From CANKBT01 sp038236005 (lineage in GTDB: Bacteria > Actinomycetota > Actinomycetes > Mycobacteriales > SCTD01): DNA of 59,299 nucleotides. This document shows, one piece after another, positions 57,207-59,299 of this stretch. Position 1 is the stretch's first letter; every line of letters begins with the position of its first letter. A program made the translations under genes and the position numbers. The notes under the pieces were generated by a model. That model was not told the origin of the DNA, made no database searches, and was given only the letters and a program-made list of their open reading frames with translations. The stretch lies in the NCBI GenBank assembly GCA_038236005.1, contig JBBSTI010000001.1, positions 1 through 59,299 of the forward strand. The letters are read 5' to 3'.

Positions 57207-58175
57207 ATGCGACTCGACGACGCCTCGGCCGTGGTGGGCCGGCAGGACGGGGTGGTCTCACGCTGGCAGCTGCTCGACGCCCGCCTCACCCAGGCCCACA
57301 TCGGCACGGCCATGCGCAGGCGTGACCTCGTCGTCATCCACCCCGGCGTCTACCTGACCCACACGGGGACACCGACGTGGTCCCAGCGGAGCTGGGCCGC
57401 GATCCTCTACTCCGGTCGCTCGGCGCTGCACCTCGAGTCTGCGCTCCACCGACCCGGCACCGATCCTGACCCGCGAGGTGACATCCACGTCGCCGTCGAC
57501 TGGACCCGGCGCGTGGCGCCACGCGCCGGCATCCGCATCCATCGGGTGCGCGGGCTGGAGTACACGGTGCGGTGGAACCTCTCGCCCCCGCGCGTACGTC
57601 TCGAGGTCGCCGCCGTGGAGGTGGCGCACCGGGCGCCGGACGAGCTCGCCGCGATCTCGACCCTGGCCGCGCTGGTCGGGTCTCGACGCACGGTGGCCGA
57701 CCGTCTTCTCGTGGAGGTCGAGCGGCGCGGGCGACTGCGGCGCCGTACCTTGCTCACCACGCTGGTCGACGACCTGGCCAGCGGCACGCACAGCGTGCTG
57801 GAGCACGGCTACCTCGCCCGGGTGCTGCGCCCCCACGGTCTGCCCGAACCCACCTCGCAGCAGGCGACGGTCAGGGACGGCTCCGGCACCCAGTATCGCG
57901 ACGTCGCGCACGCCGACGTCGACCTGCACGTCGAGCTCGACGGCCAGCTGCACGACCGCACCACGGCGCAGGACGACGACGCGGACCGCGACCTCGACGA
58001 CCTGGCTGCCGGTCTGGTGACGCCTCGCCTGCGCTATCGCCAGGTCTTCGCCACCCCTTGTCGCACTGCGGGCCGGCTGGCGGTCCTGTTCCAAGGCCGC
58101 GGTTGGGGCGGCACGCCCCGTTCGTGCGAGCTGGCCGAGTGCGCAGTGGGGAAACCCGTCGTGACATGTCAGTGA
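57207..58175 (+). CDS. AbiEi-type winged helix / DUF559 (Vsr-like nuclease fold) protein
   Basis: A 322-residue protein of the actinobacterial AbiEi-antitoxin-domain / DUF559 group. Its N-terminal winged helix reads GRQDGVVSRWQLLDARLTQA with RRRDLVVIHPGVYLTHTG. The C-terminal domain has the nuclease-like motifs: HADVDLHVELDGQLHDRTTA, then DRDLDDLAAGLVTPRLRYRQV. The ELDG and D..RD residues match the DUF559/Vsr active-site pattern. The stop TGA lies inside the right-hand palindrome. The gene splits glnR copy 2 from mshD copy 2, which are close together in set 1, so it looks inserted. A role in defence or DNA processing is inferred. Confidence 0.78.
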   Translation: MRLDDASAVVGRQDGVVSRWQLLDARLTQAHIGTAMRRRDLVVIHPGVYLTHTGTPTWSQRSWAAILYSGRSALHLESALHRPGTDPDPRGDIHVAVDWTRRVAPRAGIRIHRVRGLEYTVRWNLSPPRVRLEVAAVEVAHRAPDELAAISTLAALVGSRRTVADRLLVEVERRGRLRRRTLLTTLVDDLASGTHSVLEHGYLARVLRPHGLPEPTSQQATVRDGSGTQYRDVAHADVDLHVELDGQLHDRTTAQDDDADRDLDDLAAGLVTPRLRYRQVFATPCRTAGRLAVLFQGRGWGGTPRSCELAECAVGKPVVTCQ

Positions 58176-58188
58176 CGACCTTCCCCAC
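58146..58188. repeat. Palindromic element right of the DUF559 gene
   Basis: GTGGGGAA ... TTCCCCAC with an inner GTCGTGACATGTCAGTGACGAC, again centred on GACATGTC. It contains the last codons and stop of the DUF559 gene (58173-58175) and ends 35 bp before mshD copy 2. It is the partner of the element at 57101-57143. Confidence 0.85.
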
Positions 58189-58222
58189 TCGTCGAGCACC
58201 GGCGGAGGGTTAGGGTCGGCTC

Positions 58223-59041
58223 GTGGACGAGGTCGCCGAGGTCATCCGGATCGCCCGCGCCGCCGAGGCGGCCGACGGCACGTCAGCGCTCGACGAGGCC
58301 GCGCAGATGGCGCTGGCCGACGGGTCGGTCGACGTGGTGGTCCGCGACGGCGGCTTCGCGGTGCGACACGACGGCGACCTCAGCCTGGCCGTGCACCCCG
58401 ACCACCGCGGGCAGGGGGTCGCGACTGCCCTGCTGCAGGAGACGACGTACGACGCCGGGGTGACCGCGTGGTCCCACGGAGACCACCCCGCCGCCGCGCG
58501 GCTGGCCGCGACGTACGGCTGGGAGCGGGTGCGCGAGCTGTGGGTGATGCGGCGCAGCACCGCTCTCGCCCTGCCGCCGCTGGAGCCGCCCGCCGGTGTG
58601 TCGATCCGCTCCTACGAGCCCTCGGACGCTGCTGCGGTCGTCGCGGTCAACGCCGCCGCCTTCGCCCACCATCCAGAGCAGGGCTCGATGGACGCGGACA
58701 ACCTGGCCCGCCGGATGGCCGAGCCGTGGTTCGACCCGGCAGGCCTGCTCATCGCCGAGGACGCGTCCGGGATGCTCGGCTTCCACTGGACCAAGCAGCA
58801 CGATGCCCGCCTGGGAGAGGTGTACGTCGTCGGTGTCGCACCCGCCGCGCAGGGCCGCGGGCTGGGTGGGGTGCTCACCCTGGCCGGGCTGCTCCATCTC
58901 GCCGGCCTGGGCGTGGACGAGGTGCTGCTCTACGTCGAGTCCGACAACGCACCCGCCGTCGCGGTCTACTCACACCTCGGGTTCGAGCACGCGGCGCGGG
59001 ACACCCACGTGCAGTACCGCCGCCTCCCCGCCGCCCCCTGA
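58223..59041 (+). CDS. Mycothiol synthase homologue, copy 2
   Basis: A 272-residue double-GNAT protein. The N-terminal domain has LSLAVHPDHRGQGVATALLQ; the C-terminal domain has VNAAAFAHHPEQGSMDADNL, WFDPAGLLIAED, FHWTKQHDARLGEVYVVGV and LYVESDNAPAVAVYSHLGFE. It retains the acetyl-CoA-binding RGQG and GRGLG loops. Either copy could be the housekeeping MshD. GTG at 58223. Its stop lies in the first unit of an 18-bp tandem repeat. Confidence 0.87.
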   Translation: MDEVAEVIRIARAAEAADGTSALDEAAQMALADGSVDVVVRDGGFAVRHDGDLSLAVHPDHRGQGVATALLQETTYDAGVTAWSHGDHPAAARLAATYGWERVRELWVMRRSTALALPPLEPPAGVSIRSYEPSDAAAVVAVNAAAFAHHPEQGSMDADNLARRMAEPWFDPAGLLIAEDASGMLGFHWTKQHDARLGEVYVVGVAPAAQGRGLGGVLTLAGLLHLAGLGVDEVLLYVESDNAPAVAVYSHLGFEHAARDTHVQYRRLPAAP

Positions 59042-59102
59042 ACCCCGGCCGCCGACTGAACCCCGGCCGCCGACTGAACCCCGGCCGCCGACTGAACCCC
59101 GG
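59039..59102. repeat. 18-bp tandem repeat TGAACCCCGGCCGCCGAC x3.6
   Basis: Three full units (59039-59056, 59057-59074, 59075-59092) and a 10-bp partial unit. The first TGA is the stop of mshD copy 2; every unit carries an in-frame TGA, so expansion would not lengthen the protein. Confidence 0.95.
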
Positions 59103-59152
59103 TATCTAGGGACATTCTGGTAGGCGAATCACGCGGTCCAACCACCATTTCG

Positions 59153-59190
59153 TCCCCAGATAGCCACGGCTTCTCCCCAAATAGCCACGG
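59153..59190. repeat. 17-bp direct repeat TCCCCA(G/A)ATAGCCACGG
   Basis: Copies at 59153-59169 and 59174-59190, starts 21 bp apart and one mismatch, in the intergenic region downstream of mshD copy 2. Shorter GGCCACGG echoes follow. Function unknown. Confidence 0.8.
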
Positions 59191-59244
59191 AAACGGCCAC
59201 GGCCCGCTCGCTCGGCTCGCTGCTCGACCAGCGGGACGCAGGCG

Positions 59245-59299
59245 TCAGCGCAGCGGCCGGACGTGGAGCCCGACCTCGGGATCCACGATGACCTCCTGC
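59245..59299 (-). CDS. C-terminal end of an unidentified gene (partial)
   Basis: On the minus strand the last visible residues are QEVIVDPEVGLHVRPLR followed by TGA at 59245-59247; the rest lies beyond the window. The ending looks like genuine protein, but the family cannot be recognised from 17 residues. Confidence 0.4.
   Translation of the reverse strand, partial: QEVIVDPEVGLHVRPLR

Noticed and set aside
1..59299. Prophage, integrative element or biosynthetic gene cluster
   Set aside because: No integrase, transposase, phage structural, PKS, NRPS or terpene genes were seen; only small palindromic elements and two TA pairs suggest mobility.

Overview
The window is a 59.3 kb chromosomal segment of a very GC-rich actinobacterium. 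Lineage markers are two mycothiol synthases (MshD), two GlnR regulators, an SsgA-family cell-division regulator, an RsiG-type c-di-GMP-binding anti-sigma factor, a DesA3-type desaturase with its ferredoxin reductase partner, and many GTG or leaderless starts. SsgA plus two-motif RsiG points to a morphologically complex or sporulating actinomycete outside the mycobacteria; a Kineosporia- or Frankia-like lineage is a guess, not a demonstration. I see no rRNA, CRISPR, prophage, transposase or secondary-metabolite cluster.

Layout. 1-12.3 kb: end of an SDR gene, pyrE, a DedA protein, a CoA-disulfide-reductase-like flavoenzyme, a wax ester synthase/DGAT, sseA-sufE, a K+ channel, SDR/MDR/AKR oxidoreductases, an EamA exporter, tRNA-Gly(CCC) and dcd. 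12.3-20.3 kb: an MFS drug exporter, an FtsH with a proline-rich N-terminus, a vapBC pair with a palindromic operator, the desaturase/ferredoxin reductase operon and a second PIN toxin/Phd antitoxin pair. 20.3-29 kb: a PucR regulator, a DHH phosphoesterase, a decayed hydrolase, a FadE5-like acyl-CoA dehydrogenase, a sodium:amino-acid symporter and a coupled phosphotriesterase/quinone reductase pair. 29-35 kb: a DUF4388 protein with a long charged pentad-repeat helix, rsiG, an asparaginase, a csoR-copZ copper module, an XRE-DUF2516 pair and the SsgA-like protein. 35-42.4 kb: a methyltransferase, two tandem paralogous secreted or anchored proteins, SRPBCC, MFS, VOC, a pterin dehydratase, DUF3754 and a 56-residue protein resembling the N-terminus of inorganic pyrophosphatase.

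42.4-59.3 kb is the phosphate/nitrogen/sulfur region. pstB is divergent from pstSCA, with a PHO-box-like direct repeat between them. A first set mshD-glnR / hydrolase-moaD follows, then a GGDEF-EAL protein in apparent operon with a small exported GGSLN-repeat protein. Next is a sulfur operon (DUF4395-sseA-DUF1416) behind a cysteine-rich leader peptide, with a thioredoxin gene just upstream. A second set moaD / glnR-mshD closes the window, interrupted by a nuclease-like AbiEi/DUF559 gene bracketed by two similar palindromes.

The most distinctive features are the duplicated glnR-mshD-moaD set, the GGSLN protein next to a c-di-GMP enzyme in a genome that also carries RsiG, the palindrome-bracketed DUF559 gene, the pyrophosphatase-like microprotein, and a family of dispersed intergenic palindromes, including an exact 62-bp-period array after ftsH and two inverted copies of an 83-bp composite element.
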